Shown here: piece after piece, positions 1-7,388 of the stretch
Layout: every line of letters starts with the position of its first letter
How positions within the stretch are numbered: the first letter of the stretch is position 1
From: JAKJEP01 sp964580995
GTDB taxonomy: Bacteria > Planctomycetota > Phycisphaerae > Sedimentisphaerales > SM23-30
Reading direction: 5' to 3'
DNA: 46,415 nt
Assembly: GCA_964580995.1 (NCBI GenBank)
Contig: CAZOMV010000041.1
Coordinates: forward strand, 1 to 46,415
Program-made: the position numbers and the translations under genes
Notes under the pieces: generated by a model
Database searches by the model: none
The model's input: the letters and a program-made list of their open reading frames with translations, nothing else
What the model was told of the DNA's origin: nothing

Positions 1-26
1 TTTTTGGGTTCCTGCATATCGTTTCC

Positions 27-920
27 TTATAAATGAATATTCCGATATTGTTGGGGTGAGGAGCCGAAGAATTTTTTAAAGGTACGTGAAAAATGATAGG
101 GATCGTAAAAGCCCAGCGATTGAGCGATCTGGCCGATGGTCTGGTTGGAATTCAAGAGCAGCCGGCTGGCCTTGTTTAGTTTCAAGCGGGTAATATACTC
201 GTGCGGGGGGGTCTGGCTGTATTTTTTAAATAAACGGGACATGTATCGAACATTAATATAACAGGCGTCCGCCACCTGGCAGGGCGAAGTGATAGTGGAA
301 AAATTCTTGTTAATATATTGGCGGCAGGTGCGGTACGTTTCCAGCGAGATTGGGCAATATTCCTCGGATTGGGATGCCATGGACGCCAGTTCCAGCAGCA
401 AAACCCGCAGGTAACTGACACAAAGCGGCTGGGAATGCTCGTTTTTTTCAAAACCGTTTTTCAGGATGGTTTCCACCAGCGACTGGATTTTTTCATAATC
501 CGATATGGAAAAGGCCCCGCAGCGGTCCAGTGTACTTTTTCGCAGCAGTTCCTCCGCCTGCCGGCCCGTGAACACAAAAAAGATATGCTCCATCGGATTC
601 TGCTCATCTGCCCGGTATTCATGCGCCTCACCCGGTGCAAAACCCGAAATGACCCCCGGCTGAAGAGGATGGGCTTTTCCATGAATTCGAAAAATCCCTT
701 TCCCTCTGAGTGTGTATTTGAGTACATAGTAGGGGTAGTTATTCCGGCGAATCACAAAATCAGGAGCACATTTTTCGTGCCCGCCGCAAATGATCGCCAG
801 CTCCGACTGATCGCACGGCTCCGTGTCATAATAAAAGTAATCCGCCGTAATTACATGCCCGGGCGGGCATTGCGAAATCTCCCGTTTGATGGTATGTCGG
901 CTGTCCGCTTCTGCTTTCAT
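27..920 (-). CDS. AraC family transcriptional regulator
   Basis: A 297-aa DNA-binding regulator that probably senses a sugar or sugar acid. The N-terminal part (about residues 40-130) looks like the cupin-type AraC effector domain, with a 'GKGIFRIHGK..PLQPG' strand pattern. The last 90 residues carry the two helix-turn-helix units, ending in the family signature 'IGQIAQSLGFYDPYHFSRTFKKFFGSSPQQYR'-like region (about 260-293). It is divergent from the sugar operon starting at 1065, with 144 bp between the two start codons, so it most likely controls that operon. A pair of 9-bp direct repeats exactly 21 bp apart lies in the gap. The effector cannot be read from the sequence. Confidence 0.93.
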   Translation of the reverse strand: MKAEADSRHTIKREISQCPPGHVITADYFYYDTEPCDQSELAIICGGHEKCAPDFVIRRNNYPYYVLKYTLRGKGIFRIHGKAHPLQPGVISGFAPGEAHEYRADEQNPMEHIFFVFTGRQAEELLRKSTLDRCGAFSISDYEKIQSLVETILKNGFEKNEHSQPLCVSYLRVLLLELASMASQSEEYCPISLETYRTCRQYINKNFSTITSPCQVADACYINVRYMSRLFKKYSQTPPHEYITRLKLNKASRLLLNSNQTIGQIAQSLGFYDPYHFSRTFKKFFGSSPQQYRNIHL

Positions 921-950
921 GATTCAGACCGTAAAAAAATAGCCAATTTA

Positions 951-980
951 AGTTACGTTTATACATCATCATGTTACTTT
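951..980. promoter_or_regulatory. Candidate AraC-type operator: two direct half-sites
   Basis: AGTTACGTT (951-959) and TGTTACTTT (972-980) agree at 7 of 9 positions, lie in the same orientation and are offset by exactly 21 bp, two turns of B-DNA. They sit between the divergent AraC-type regulator and the sugar operon. AraC/XylS proteins, which have two HTH units, typically bind such direct repeats. That this regulator binds them is inference. Confidence 0.45.
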
Positions 981-1064
981 CAGCTATGGAAGTCAACAAA
1001 ATTACAGGGTATTTTATGGCAGACAGGTACCAATAAGTTATGTATTTTGGTAAAGGGTATAACG

Positions 1065-1901
1065 ATGAAGATCAGTGCAAGTTATTGGATGTTCGAGGGC
1101 GGTCTGGAAGCCAAACGGCCCATCGCCGAAGCGATGCAGGAGGCCAGAGACCTGGGTTTTGACGCCATTGAGCTGTGTATCGGCAGCCAGGGGGTACTTA
1201 CCCATAAGACTACCCAGGCAGAATGCCAGCAGATCTTACAGACCGCCCGGAAAATCGGTATCGAAATCGCCAGTGTCGCCAGCGGGGAAAGCTGGGGCTG
1301 CTCCCCCTCCGCCAATGACCCTGCCGTCCGGGCCAAAATTATCGACTTCACCAAGGGTGCGTTACAGGTTACTCATTGGCTGGGGACCGATGCCTATTTG
1401 TTTGTCCCCGGCGCGGTCGATGTCTTCTTCCTGCCGGATGTTGAGGTCATTCCCTATGACATCTGTTACCAGCGGGCCGCCGATGCCGTTAAAGAACTCC
1501 TGCCCACCGCTGAAAAAATGAGGGTGACGCTCGCCATCGAAAACGTCTGGAATAAATTCCTCCTCAGTCCCCTGGAAATGAAGTCTTTCATTGACAGTTT
1601 TAAGTCCAAACAGGTGGGCGCCTATTTCGATGTAGGCAATGTCCTGCTGACTGGCTATCCCGACCAGTGGATTGCCATTCTGGTCCAGCGTATCAAGCGG
1701 GTGCATATCAAGGACTTCAAACGCTCCGTCGGGACCATTGACGGCTTTGTCGATCTGCTCGAAGGCGACGTCGATTTTAAGGCCGTGAAAAAAGCCCTGG
1801 CGGATATCGGTTATGATGGCTATGTAACCGCCGAGATGATACCCTATCAGCCCGGCCGGCCCGCCAAAACCGCTAAAGCCATGAAGAAAATCTTTAAGTA
1901 A
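1065..1901 (+). CDS. Sugar phosphate isomerase/epimerase (xylose isomerase-like TIM barrel)
   Basis: A 278-aa TIM-barrel protein of the AP_endonuc_2 / D-psicose 3-epimerase-like superfamily, expected to move a keto or hydroxyl group on a sugar. The metal ligands line up: Glu159 in 'LAIENVW', Asp189 in 'YFDVGN', His214 in 'VHIKDF' and Glu257 in 'VTAEMI'. The ATG at 1065 is chosen because the protein then begins at the first barrel strand; the frame stays open far upstream, but that part overlaps the AraC gene antisense and has no family match. It is first in an operon with a Gfo/Idh dehydrogenase (38 bp downstream) and an SSS transporter, which suggests uptake, oxidation and isomerisation of a sugar or polyol. 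The substrate is unknown. Confidence 0.9.
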   Translation: MKISASYWMFEGGLEAKRPIAEAMQEARDLGFDAIELCIGSQGVLTHKTTQAECQQILQTARKIGIEIASVASGESWGCSPSANDPAVRAKIIDFTKGALQVTHWLGTDAYLFVPGAVDVFFLPDVEVIPYDICYQRAADAVKELLPTAEKMRVTLAIENVWNKFLLSPLEMKSFIDSFKSKQVGAYFDVGNVLLTGYPDQWIAILVQRIKRVHIKDFKRSVGTIDGFVDLLEGDVDFKAVKKALADIGYDGYVTAEMIPYQPGRPAKTAKAMKKIFK

Positions 1902-1939
1902 ACCATAAATTATAGAAACACATTCACAGGAGAATAAAA

Positions 1940-2956
1940 ATGTTGCGAGTAGGAATCATTGGTTTGGGATTTATGGGCAAGATGCACTTTGGTTGCTATC
2001 GCAAAAATGCCGATGTAAAGCTGGCCGCGATTTGCGACATTGACGAAAAAAAGTTCAAGGATACCGGCGGTACCGCCGGCAATATCGCCGGGGCCGATAA
2101 GCCGCTCGACTTCACCGGGATCGAGCTTTATTCTGACTTCGACCAGATGCTGAAAAAGGCCAAACTGGATGCGATTTCGATCACCCTGCCGACCTACCTG
2201 CACAAGGAATACACCGTCAAGGCCCTGCAGGCCGGCTTGCATGTCCTCTGCGAAAAGCCGATGGCCTTGACGGAACCGGACTGCGACCCGATGATCGCCG
2301 CCTGGAAAGCCAGCGGGAAAACCCTCCAGATCGGCCATTGCATACGTTTCTGGCCTGAATATGTCAAGGCCAAAGAAATCATCGACTCCGGCCAGTACGG
2401 CCCCGTCAAAGCCGCCACCTTCCAGCGGCTGAGCTTAACGCCCGTCTGGTCCTGGGACAACTGGCTCATGGACGGCCAGAAAAGCGGTGGGGCGGCGCTG
2501 GATCTGCATATTCATGATTCTGATTTTGTCCAGTATCTTTTCGGAATGCCCAAAGCCGTTCTGACCCGGGCCGTCAAAGGCCCCAGCCAGGACTACGACC
2601 ACCTCGTCACCCAGTATATCCTCGACCGCGATTGTGTCGTTACTGCTGAGGGCGGCTGGATGATGTCGCCGTCCTTCGGCTTTGAGATGAGTTTTAATAT
2701 CGTCCTCGATCAGGCCGTCATCACCTACGACTGCACCCGCCAGCCGGCTTTCAAGGTCTGCCCCGCGAAAGGCGAGGCCTTTACTCCCGGAATTCTGCCC
2801 GGCGACGGCTATTCCCGCGAGATTGAACATTTCATCCAGACCGCCCAAGGCGCCAAACTGCCCCCTGTCACCACCCCCGAGCAATCGAAAAATTCCGTAA
2901 AACTGATTGCCCGGGAAAAGGAATCCGCCAAGGCGAATAAAATCATAACCTGCTAA
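1940..2956 (+). CDS. Gfo/Idh/MocA family oxidoreductase
   Basis: A 338-aa NAD(P)-dependent sugar or inositol dehydrogenase-like enzyme. The N-terminal Rossmann fold has 'GIIGLGFMG' (residues 5-13) and Asp33 at the end of strand beta2. The family signature 'CEKPMALT' gives catalytic Lys106, and 'GGAALDLHIHDSDF' gives Asp188 and His192 of the active site. An AGGAG ribosome site lies 7-8 bases before the ATG. It follows the epimerase gene by 38 bp and precedes the symporter. After its stop there is a short CTGC/GCAG stem with seven T's (2950-2972), too weak to call a terminator. The product could also be a reductase or an epimerase acting through transient oxidation, as some family members do. 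Confidence 0.93.
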   Translation: MLRVGIIGLGFMGKMHFGCYRKNADVKLAAICDIDEKKFKDTGGTAGNIAGADKPLDFTGIELYSDFDQMLKKAKLDAISITLPTYLHKEYTVKALQAGLHVLCEKPMALTEPDCDPMIAAWKASGKTLQIGHCIRFWPEYVKAKEIIDSGQYGPVKAATFQRLSLTPVWSWDNWLMDGQKSGGAALDLHIHDSDFVQYLFGMPKAVLTRAVKGPSQDYDHLVTQYILDRDCVVTAEGGWMMSPSFGFEMSFNIVLDQAVITYDCTRQPAFKVCPAKGEAFTPGILPGDGYSREIEHFIQTAQGAKLPPVTTPEQSKNSVKLIAREKESAKANKIITC

Positions 2957-3042
2957 CAGCGGCAGTTTTTTTCTGGACTTTGACCGCCAAGCCGGTAAAA
3001 AGTAAAGCAATCTAAATTCAGTCTAACGTAAAGGTGCATTAC

Positions 3043-4626
3043 ATGAGTCATTTCTCCTGGCTATTGGACGGCAGTATTGTAGGTCTATATCTCCTGATTA
3101 CCATGATTGCCGGTGTCATGGTCCGCAAATACGTCTGCAAGGTGGAACATTTTATTGTCGCCGGCCGCGAAATGAACGTCTATCTCGGCATCGCTTCCCT
3201 GGCCGCCACCGAGTTCGGCATCGTCACCTGCATGTACACCGCTCAGGCCGGCTACACCCGCGGTTTTGCCGGCGCCATCCCCGGCATCTGCATGGCTTTG
3301 GCCATGTTCGTGGTCGGGTGGACCGGCTTCTGCGTCAAACCCCTGCGTGACTCCGGTGTTATGACCATCCCCGAACTTTTCGAAAAACGATACGGCAGCT
3401 TCGTCCGCTGGCTGGCGGGCGTCGTCATCGTTCTCGGCGGCCTCTTGAATATGGGTGTTTTTCTTCGCGTCGGTGGCCAGTTCCTGGTCGTCTGTTGCGG
3501 CATGAATCCCACCTACCTCGAAATTGCGATGACCGTTCTTCTCATCGGTGTCGCCGTTTATACCATACTTGGCGGCATGCTCTCGGTTCTCGTGACGGAC
3601 TACCTCCAGTTCGTCGTCATGAGTATCGGACTGATTGTCGTTACTTTTTTGATCCTCGGCAAAGTCGGCTGGGACAACATCCTGCTCACCGTCCACCAGC
3701 ATTTCGGCTCCGGCGGATTCAATCCTTTCCAGAATCCCGCACTCGGCTGGCAATTTGTCCTGTCGAACCTCCTGACCAATACGGCTGCCGTCCTTACCTG
3801 GCAGACCTGCATCGGCCGCCTGCTCTCCGCCAAGGATACCCATACCGGCCGCAAGGTTTATACCGGCACCGCCTTCTTCTTCGTATGCCGCTGGATCATC
3901 CCCGGCATCTGGGGTATCGCCGCCCTGGCATCTGTCGCGGTTTCCCCTGAAACCCTCTCCAACATTGCCGCCACCATGGGCGAGAAAGACACCTCCCTCT
4001 TTGCCATGCCCCTCTATCTGAGCACCGTAGTGCCGATGGGTATGATGGGCATCCTCATCGCCGCCATGCTCGCTGCTGACATGTCCACCGATGCCTCCTA
4101 CATGATCACCTGGAGCTCCGTCATCTATAACGACATCCTGGCTCCCTTCCGCCGGCGCCGGCCCTGGTCCGAGAAGAAGGGCATCCTCATCAACCGCTTC
4201 ATCGTCGCTCTCATCGGCCTCTTCCTGCTCTTCTGGGGGCTTTGGTATAAACTCGAAGGCAATCTCTGGGAATACCTCCAGACCACCGGCACCATCTATC
4301 TCTCTAGTATGTCCATCCTCCTGATCGCCTGCTGCTACTGGAAACGTGCCAACAACTGGGGCGCCATCGCCGCCATCGTCATGGGCGCGGCCCTGCCGAT
4401 CCTGGCTTTGTCCCTGAACCTATTTATCAAAGTCCCCCTCTTTGATGCCGCCGGCCAGCCGCTGCTGGAAAACGGGGTGCAGCAATTAAAAGGCTGGACT
4501 TCCTATCACATCGGTGACAATTGGGTAAACATCGGCACCTATGCCATCGTCGCTATTTCCATGATCGTCGGCTCCCTCCTCAAACCCGTTTTCCGGCCCA
4601 ACCAAAATCCAAATACTAACCTGTAA
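3043..4626 (+). CDS. Sodium:solute symporter (SSS/SLC5 family)
   Basis: A 527-aa inner-membrane transporter of the SSS family, with about 13 predicted transmembrane helices from 'IVGLYLLITMIAGVMVRK' near the N-terminus to 'AIVAISMIVGSLLKPV' at the end. The 'FIVAGREMNVYLGIASLAATEFG' region near residues 35-57 is the family's conserved segment after helix 1. An in-frame GTG at 3034 could extend it by three codons, but AAGGTG at 3031-3036 makes a good ribosome site for the ATG at 3043. It follows the dehydrogenase by 86 bp and is followed after 16 bp by a small membrane protein. Expected role: sodium-driven import of the substrate for the two upstream enzymes. Confidence 0.93.
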   Translation: MSHFSWLLDGSIVGLYLLITMIAGVMVRKYVCKVEHFIVAGREMNVYLGIASLAATEFGIVTCMYTAQAGYTRGFAGAIPGICMALAMFVVGWTGFCVKPLRDSGVMTIPELFEKRYGSFVRWLAGVVIVLGGLLNMGVFLRVGGQFLVVCCGMNPTYLEIAMTVLLIGVAVYTILGGMLSVLVTDYLQFVVMSIGLIVVTFLILGKVGWDNILLTVHQHFGSGGFNPFQNPALGWQFVLSNLLTNTAAVLTWQTCIGRLLSAKDTHTGRKVYTGTAFFFVCRWIIPGIWGIAALASVAVSPETLSNIAATMGEKDTSLFAMPLYLSTVVPMGMMGILIAAMLAADMSTDASYMITWSSVIYNDILAPFRRRRPWSEKKGILINRFIVALIGLFLLFWGLWYKLEGNLWEYLQTTGTIYLSSMSILLIACCYWKRANNWGAIAAIVMGAALPILALSLNLFIKVPLFDAAGQPLLENGVQQLKGWTSYHIGDNWVNIGTYAIVAISMIVGSLLKPVFRPNQNPNTNL

Positions 4627-4642
4627 TGTACGAGGTAAAACC

Positions 4643-4852
4643 ATGTTAAGCACAATTGATACCACCGTAATCTTCGACCACTGGCTCTGGTCCGGCATTA
4701 CCCTGGCCGTCCTGATCTGGTACTCTACCATCACCATCTATGTCGGTATCCGCGGCGCCTACGACATCAAACACATGTTCGCCCGCCTAGCCGAACTCTC
4801 CGCCGAAACTCCGCCCGTTCGCAAAACCCCCTCTCCTCCCGGCCGTGAATAA
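4643..4852 (+). CDS. Small single-helix membrane protein paired with the SSS symporter
   Basis: A 69-aa protein with one hydrophobic helix (about residues 14-35), then a charged, proline-rich tail. It lies 16 bp after the symporter stop, preceded by a GAGG ribosome site. Small one-helix proteins are known next to some SSS transporters ('symporter small accessory protein'), and size and place fit. A role as symporter subunit or stability factor is inferred from position alone. The 230 bp after it, up to the convergent gene at 5085, show no convincing coding region. Confidence 0.7.
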   Translation: MLSTIDTTVIFDHWLWSGITLAVLIWYSTITIYVGIRGAYDIKHMFARLAELSAETPPVRKTPSPPGRE

Positions 4853-5084
4853 AATGGGCCAACTTTGGTGCAGAATCATCGTTTGTCAAACAGGAAAATT
4901 AGAATCAGGGGAATAACGCGAAAGCGTTGCCTGCTGCGTGTTTATGGAATGATCCGCAAAACCACAGCGATCCCCTTATGGGCGGGGCTGGGACAGGGGA
5001 GAGGGGGCAAGAATAAAAAGAGCATCGCCAACATAGCCGTGGCACAATTGGAATAAACGTGTGTAATTTTGGGGAATACCGAAA

Positions 5085-5423
5085 TTACTCATTCTGTCCT
5101 ATGGTATATAACCACCAGCGGGTTCTGGACTGCGGTGTGGCGCGCGGCTGTCGCTCAAAGTAGAGGGTCATTTGGGTACCATCCGTACAGCGGATTTTGA
5201 ACCAGTGTTTGCGCAGATACCTTTCCGGACTGCCGCTTTTACAGGGGCCGGATTCCTTCCATTTTTCCAGGACCTCCGCCACCGCGTATTCCTGATCCCG
5301 CCAGCGGAAGCGGCCAGGCAGGCCCGGCTCGCCATGGACCATGCCGGCGGGGTCAAAGGTTCCGGTGACGGGGGTAATTTGCTCCGCGATAAATTCTTCC
5401 GGCCTATCCATACCCGGAATCAT
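5085..5423 (-). CDS. DUF6504-like protein
   Basis: About 112 aa. The core pattern 'EEFI.E.I', 'GRFRWRDQEYAVAEVLEKW', 'HWFKIRCTDG.QMTLYFERQP' and 'RWWLYTI' matches my recollection of the DUF6504 family, small proteins often found beside DNA-repair polymerase cassettes (ImuB/DnaE2) in other bacteria. Here it is instead the last gene of a BlaI-BlaR1-like group, 33 bp after the preceding ORF. The start is uncertain: ATG at 5423 is used, TTG at 5447 or ATG at 5411 are possible, and none has a strong ribosome site. No function is known to me. Confidence 0.7.
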   Translation of the reverse strand: MIPGMDRPEEFIAEQITPVTGTFDPAGMVHGEPGLPGRFRWRDQEYAVAEVLEKWKESGPCKSGSPERYLRKHWFKIRCTDGTQMTLYFERQPRATPQSRTRWWLYTIGQNE

Positions 5424-5456
5424 ACCGAATCCAATTTTCCGCCACAAGCATTTAGC

Positions 5457-7373
5457 TCATAATGTCGGCGGCGGAGAGAGCGATTCTGGATTTTCTGTGT
5501 TTAAAGATGATTCGGTAATGGTATTTGGATCATCGGGTTTTTCGGGAGTTTCGATTTCGATTTTGACGTCGGATTTCTGGCCGGGGATGAGGGAGATATT
5601 TTTGAATTGAAATGTGGAGTAGAGTATTTCGCGTGTCTGGCCGGTGATTCCTGCCAATCCTTCTGGTAGATAATTAAATTCTATTATACAGGAAGTATCC
5701 GAAGATTCCGACCTATCCGGTTTGAGAATATTACCGTTTTTATCTAAAGCGGAAAAATTTCTTAACTCGGAAATTGAACTAACGCCACTAATTAAGATAG
5801 TATGATTATCTGGTTTACTGGCAAATTGTGCTCTACTTATGGCACTGATTCCAAATCCAAATCGATTGATTTCGACCCTACCGTATTCATCTTCCTTTGG
5901 AAATAACTGCTTATAATCTACCGGGATAATTCCGGTTTGCTGCCAGGAACCCTTACGGTACACCTCGAAGGATAAATTGACATATTTTCGTTCAATACCC
6001 AGGGCCGTTAGCCAAAGACCGTTAGTGCCCACTTTCCATGTTTCTTTGGTGTTCTTATAATTTTGTCCTTGATAATAGTACACATAAAACAAAACATCCG
6101 GATCGGAAGGGGTAACGCGCAGAGCGATGACCGATCCCAGGCCATCGACATCGGCTTCGGTGACACCGGGCATCTGGATGGTGGTGCCCCTGGGGCTGTA
6201 CCATTGCAATTTGCCGTCGGTCCAGTGCGAAAAGCCGACCAGTTCGACGGTGACACCGTTGGGCAGTTCGGCGGTGGGATTATTATCGGGAGTTGTTTCC
6301 GGATTGGCAGGCTGGGGTCGCGGTACTTTGACCGTCTTGACCCGGCTCCATTCTTTCGATAACAAGTCGAAAGGAAATTCCCGCATACTCTCATTCCAGT
6401 TTTCTTGTGATGAAGGAACACTTATCAGGAGCCTGGCCTTGCCGGTTTTTAAATTCTCCAGTTCCTTCTCATTAAAATGAACCATGAAATATCCCTCTGC
6501 ATCCAGTTGTGTTATTCCCGTTGCCATGAAATCTCCCTCAATTTGCAAAATAATCGAAGTCTTATCGCCCGGCGAGGGAGCCGGCTTGATTAAGGCCGGA
6601 CTGCCGTCTTCAAATACTACCCGCCCGTAATAGACATTCTCCGCAGTGACTTCCAGATTGATTTTCGTCTCTTTCCCCGCCTCCAGTTTGACCTCGACCG
6701 GCTTGTGATAATTGTACGCCTGATTCAAAAAGGGAATCACGTGTACACTATAGGTATCCGCGGGCAGGTTTGACAGTTTGAAAGAGCCGTCTTTGGAAAT
6801 AAAGGGAAAACGATATCCCATTACCCGGACAAAGTTGTCGTCCGGTTTTTCCCAGGTTTCCTTCCATTTATACCAGGTCCCCAAATCCAGGTAGAATTCT
6901 TTGAGAGGATTTTCATATTGATCCTGTATTTTTCCGGTCAAAGCGGCATCGCCCGACGGAAAAGATTCAAAAGAAAAGTTCACCGTCTGGCTGCCTTCCA
7001 GAACCCGGTTATAAAGCAAATCCTGATAACCGTAACCAAAACAGGAAGGTAGCGGTTCTTTCCACACAGCAGTTATGCGATACGGCCAATCCATTTCGTC
7101 GTATTTGTAATATCCCTGTTCGCTGGTACCTAGATTGGGAGCGGCAATGGCTTCGGCTCCGGGATTATGTTCGCGAATGAGAATCTCGGCAAAAGGCAGC
7201 GGCTGACCATTTGGCCCTGTGACCTGTCCCTGGAGTAGATTATCCGCATTCAGATTGCCCCAATCTCCGATGAATTCCCGGGAAATTATTTCGTTGGCCC
7301 AGCCGGAAGCCCTTTCTTGAAAGGCAGGGGAGAGAAGCACGGCCACCGGATTGGCTGTCTTGCCTGCTTGCAT
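5457..7373 (-). CDS. C-terminal part of the BlaR1-like sensor, separated by an in-frame stop (carboxypeptidase-regulatory-like domains)
   Basis: A 638-aa beta-rich extracytoplasmic polypeptide. At least one CarboxypepD_reg-like unit is visible near residues 48-120 ('LLQGQVTGPNGQPLPFAEILIRE'), and another near 145-235 ('ALTGKIQDQYENPLKEFYLDL' to 'PVEVKLEAGKETKINLEV'). It has no signal peptide and no ribosome site before its first ATG. It is in the same frame as the upstream M56 gene: reading back through the TAA at 7389-7391 gives continuous domain sequence, with only five codons between that stop and this ATG. It is therefore best seen as the downstream half of one gene of about 1,900 codons. 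Whether it is made at all (reinitiation, readthrough, or a sequencing error) cannot be told. Confidence 0.75.
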   Translation of the reverse strand: MQAGKTANPVAVLLSPAFQERASGWANEIISREFIGDWGNLNADNLLQGQVTGPNGQPLPFAEILIREHNPGAEAIAAPNLGTSEQGYYKYDEMDWPYRITAVWKEPLPSCFGYGYQDLLYNRVLEGSQTVNFSFESFPSGDAALTGKIQDQYENPLKEFYLDLGTWYKWKETWEKPDDNFVRVMGYRFPFISKDGSFKLSNLPADTYSVHVIPFLNQAYNYHKPVEVKLEAGKETKINLEVTAENVYYGRVVFEDGSPALIKPAPSPGDKTSIILQIEGDFMATGITQLDAEGYFMVHFNEKELENLKTGKARLLISVPSSQENWNESMREFPFDLLSKEWSRVKTVKVPRPQPANPETTPDNNPTAELPNGVTVELVGFSHWTDGKLQWYSPRGTTIQMPGVTEADVDGLGSVIALRVTPSDPDVLFYVYYYQGQNYKNTKETWKVGTNGLWLTALGIERKYVNLSFEVYRKGSWQQTGIIPVDYKQLFPKEDEYGRVEINRFGFGISAISRAQFASKPDNHTILISGVSSISELRNFSALDKNGNILKPDRSESSDTSCIIEFNYLPEGLAGITGQTREILYSTFQFKNISLIPGQKSDVKIEIETPEKPDDPNTITESSLNTENPESLSPPPTL

Positions 7374-7388
7374 TTCAACCGGTTCGGG

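Noticed and set aside
318..1064. Long upstream extension of the epimerase reading frame
   Set aside because: It runs antisense through the AraC gene and has no family features; the TIM barrel starts cleanly at the ATG at 1065.
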